DNA of 64,000 bases, taken from assembly GCF_018991925.1 (NCBI RefSeq), contig NW_024756966.1, positions 567,001 through 631,000 of the forward strand, in the 5' to 3' direction. Source of the DNA: Homarus americanus. Lineage: Eukaryota > Arthropoda > Malacostraca > Decapoda > Nephropidae. Below the pieces are notes generated by a model. The model ran no database searches. It saw nothing but the letters and a program-made list of their open reading frames with translations, and was not told the DNA's origin. Positions within the stretch are counted from its first letter, which is position 1. The number at the start of each line of letters is the position of its first letter. Below, piece after piece: positions 61,533-64,000 of this stretch. The position numbers and the translations under genes were made by a program.

Positions 61533-64000
61533 TACCTACCATAGTGAGTACAGTACCTACCATACTGAGTACAGTACCTACTATAGTGAGTACAGTACCT
61601 ACTATAGTGAGTACAGTACCTACCATAGTGAGTACAGTACCTACCATAGTGAGTACAGTACCTACCATAGTGAATACAGTACCTACCATAGTGAGTACAG
61701 TACCTACCATAGTGAGTACAATGCCTACTATAGTGAGTACAGTACCTACCATAGTGATACAGTACCCTACTATAGTGAGTACAGTACCTACCATAGTGAG
61801 TGCAATTACCTGCCATAGTGAGTACAGTACCTACCATAGTGAGTACAGTACCTACCATGAGTGGTGCAGTACCTGCCATAGTGAGGTACAGTCCTGCCAT
61901 AGTGAGTACAGTACCTACCATAGTGAGTACAGTACTACGATAGTGAGTACAGTACCTGCCATAGTGAGTACAGTACCTATAGTGGTGCAGTACCACCATA
62001 GTGAGTACAGTACCTATAGTGGTGCAGTACCTACCATAGTGAGTACAGTACCTACCATAGTGGTGCAGTACCTACTATAGTGAGTACAGTACCTACCATA
62101 GTGAGTACCAGTACCTACCATAGTGAGTACAGTACCTACCATTGTGGTGTAGTTGACTACCATAGATCAGTACCATATGATGCAGCCACCATAGTGAGTG
62201 CAGTGCACTGCCATAGTGGTGCAGGTACCTACCATAGTGAGGTACAGTACACCATAGTGAGTACAGTACCTACCATGAGTGAGTGCAATTGCCTACCATA
62301 GTGATGCAGTACCTACCATAGTGAGTACAGTACCTACCATAGTGATACAGTACCTACCATAGTGATTACAGTACCTACCATAGTGAGTACAGTACCTACC
62401 ATAGTGGTGGTACCTGCATAGTGGCATTTCCATAGTGAGTACGTACCTACAGTGGTGGTACTCCCCATAGTGGTGCAATTGCCTGCCATAGTGAGTGCAG
62501 TACCTGCCATAGTGGTGCAGTACCTACCATAGTGAGTACAGTGCCTACCATAGTGAGTACAGTGCCTACCATGGTGAGTGCAGTACCTGCCATAGTGACG
62601 CTGCATAGTGACAGTGCCATAGTGAGTACAGTACCCGCCATAGTGGTACAGTACCTACCATAGTGAGTGCAGTACCTACCATAGTGAGTACAGTACCTAC
62701 CATAGTGGTACAGTACCTACCATAGTGAGTGCATTGCCTACCATAGTGGGCGTACCTGCCATAGTGAGTACAGTACCTGCATAGTGGTACAGTACCTACC
62801 ATAGTGGTGCAGTACCTACCATAGTGAGTACAGTACCTACCATATAGTGAGTACCACCATAATTGAGTACAGTACCTACCATAGTGAGTAGTACCTACCA
62901 TAGTGAATGCAATCCTACCATAGTGAGTACAGTACCTACCATAGTGGTACAGTACCCACCAAGTGAGTACAGTACCTACCATGAGTCAGTACCTACCATA
63001 GTGAGTAATGCCTACCATAGTGGTACAGTACCTACCAGTGAGTGCAGTGCCTACCATGGTGGTGCAGTACCTGCATGAGTGGTGCAGTACCTACCATAGT
63101 GGTACAGTACCTACCATAGTGAGGTACAGTACCTACCATAGTGGTCACTAGTGAGTACAGTAGTACAGTACCTACCATAGTGAGTACAGTACCACCATGT
63201 GAGTGCAGTACCTACCATAGTGAGTACAGTACCACTCATAGTGAGTACAGTACCTCTACCATAGTGAGTGCAGTTACCTACCATAGTGGGTACAGTACCT
63301 ACCATAGTGAGTACAGTACCACATAGTAGTACAGTACCTACCATAGTGGTACAGTACCTACCATAGTGAGTACAGTACCTACCATAGTGGTGGTACCTAC
63401 CATAGTGAGTACAGTACCTACCATAGTGGTACAGTACCTACCATAGTGAGTACAGTACCTACCATAGTGGTGCAGTACCTACCATAGTGAGTACAGTACC
63501 CACCATAGTAAGTACAGTGCCACCATAGTGGTCAGTACCCTGCATAGTGAGTGCAATTACCTACCATAGTGGTACAGTACCACCATGAGTACAGTGCCTA
63601 CCATAGTGAGGTACAGTACCTCCCATGTGGTGCAGTGCCTACCATAGTGGTGCAATACCCCATGTGAGTGCAGTACCTACCATAGTGAGTACAGTACCTA
63701 CCATAGTGAGTACAGTACCTTCCATAGTTGAGGTGCAGTACCTGCCATGAGTACAGTACCTACCATAGTGAGTACAGTACCTACCATTAAGTGCCTGCCA
63801 TAGTGAGTACAGTACCTGCATAGTGAGTACAGTACCTACCATAGTGAGTACAGTACCTGCCATAGTGAGTACAGTACCTACCATAGTGGTGCCTACCATA
63901 GTGAGCAGTATACCATAGTGAGTACAGTACCTTGAGTGAGTACAGCACTACCATAGTGAGTACAGTACCTGCCTATAGTGAGTACAGTACTCCACCATAG
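61533..64000. repeat. 21/20-bp satellite-like array, about 120 units, running off the window
   Basis: The 21-bp unit is ATAGTGAGTACAG plus TACCTACC. From 61,533 to about 61,740 it is regular. After that, units of about 20 bp with GTGGTGCAG or GTGGTACAG in place of GTGAGTACAG are interspersed, and partial units and small deletions are frequent. Each unit carries GTACAGTAC. With 21-bp units the minus frame reads MVGTVLT repeatedly; indels break it, so it is not a protein. Confidence 0.98.

Noticed and set aside
61285..61999. MVGTVLT heptad repeat proteins on the minus strand
   Set aside because: The 21-bp unit keeps frame by length only; frequent 20-bp units and deletions break every frame to the right.

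Overview
This is a eukaryotic, gene-free window that most likely comes from an arthropod, probably a decapod crustacean. Four things point there: the arthropod telomere-type repeat TTAGG, including a perfect run of 24 units at 54,316-54,438; an extreme density of di-, tri- and tetranucleotide microsatellites and 12-70 bp minisatellites; fragments of non-LTR-type retroelements of kinds common in marine invertebrates; and no bacterial operon structure. The order-level call is inference, not a database match.

I find no convincing host protein-coding gene, tRNA or rRNA. Nearly every long open frame is a translated microsatellite or minisatellite (poly-Tyr, poly-Leu, His-Thr, Val-Cys and similar). 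Recognisable coding matter is limited to retroelement debris: (i) 1-420, the C-terminal end of a CR1/L2-like non-LTR retrotransposon with one in-frame stop and an 8-bp tandem 3' end; (ii) 8,278-about 9,195, minus strand, the 3' part of a second retroelement with a CCHC zinc motif and a restriction-like-endonuclease-like domain, broken by two frame changes; (iii) 22,995-23,256, a shorter 5'-truncated copy of (ii); and (iv) 56,062-56,528, minus strand, a short codon-biased frame followed by a 3' UTR-like stretch, AATAAA and an (ATT)n tail.

The most interesting observation is that both copies of (ii)/(iii) lie inside (TAC)n/(GTA)n microsatellite, with the A-rich 3' end directly on the GTA repeat and more of the same repeat at the 5' side. 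This is what an element that targets a trinucleotide microsatellite would leave.

Layout: 1-4 kb, CR1-like tail, CA/CCCAC repeats and a TGACGTCA cluster; 4-7.9 kb, microsatellites and a cluster of TTAAGTG sites; 7.9-9.8 kb, the TAC-embedded retroelement; 9.8-14 kb, GGT/GGA repeats, unique DNA and small tandem repeats; 14.5-14.7 kb, a large hairpin with a half-copy at 37.4 kb; 16-22 kb, GT tracts, TTAGG-like DNA, a polypurine block and a perfect hairpin within TTAAACC-rich DNA; 22.9-23.3 kb, second TAC-embedded copy; 24.4-30.9 kb, a succession of minisatellites; 32.7-33.7 kb, a strictly 20-bp array with 120-bp higher-order structure and a 116-bp duplication; 34-54 kb, unique islands between microsatellites and pyrimidine blocks; 54.3 kb, TTAGG array; 60.7-64 kb, a CCA-rich array followed by a 21/20-bp satellite that runs off the window.

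Between the repeats are unique islands of a few hundred bases, several rich in ATTA or in clustered short motifs. They could be cis-regulatory DNA of a neighbouring gene, but nothing here identifies that gene.
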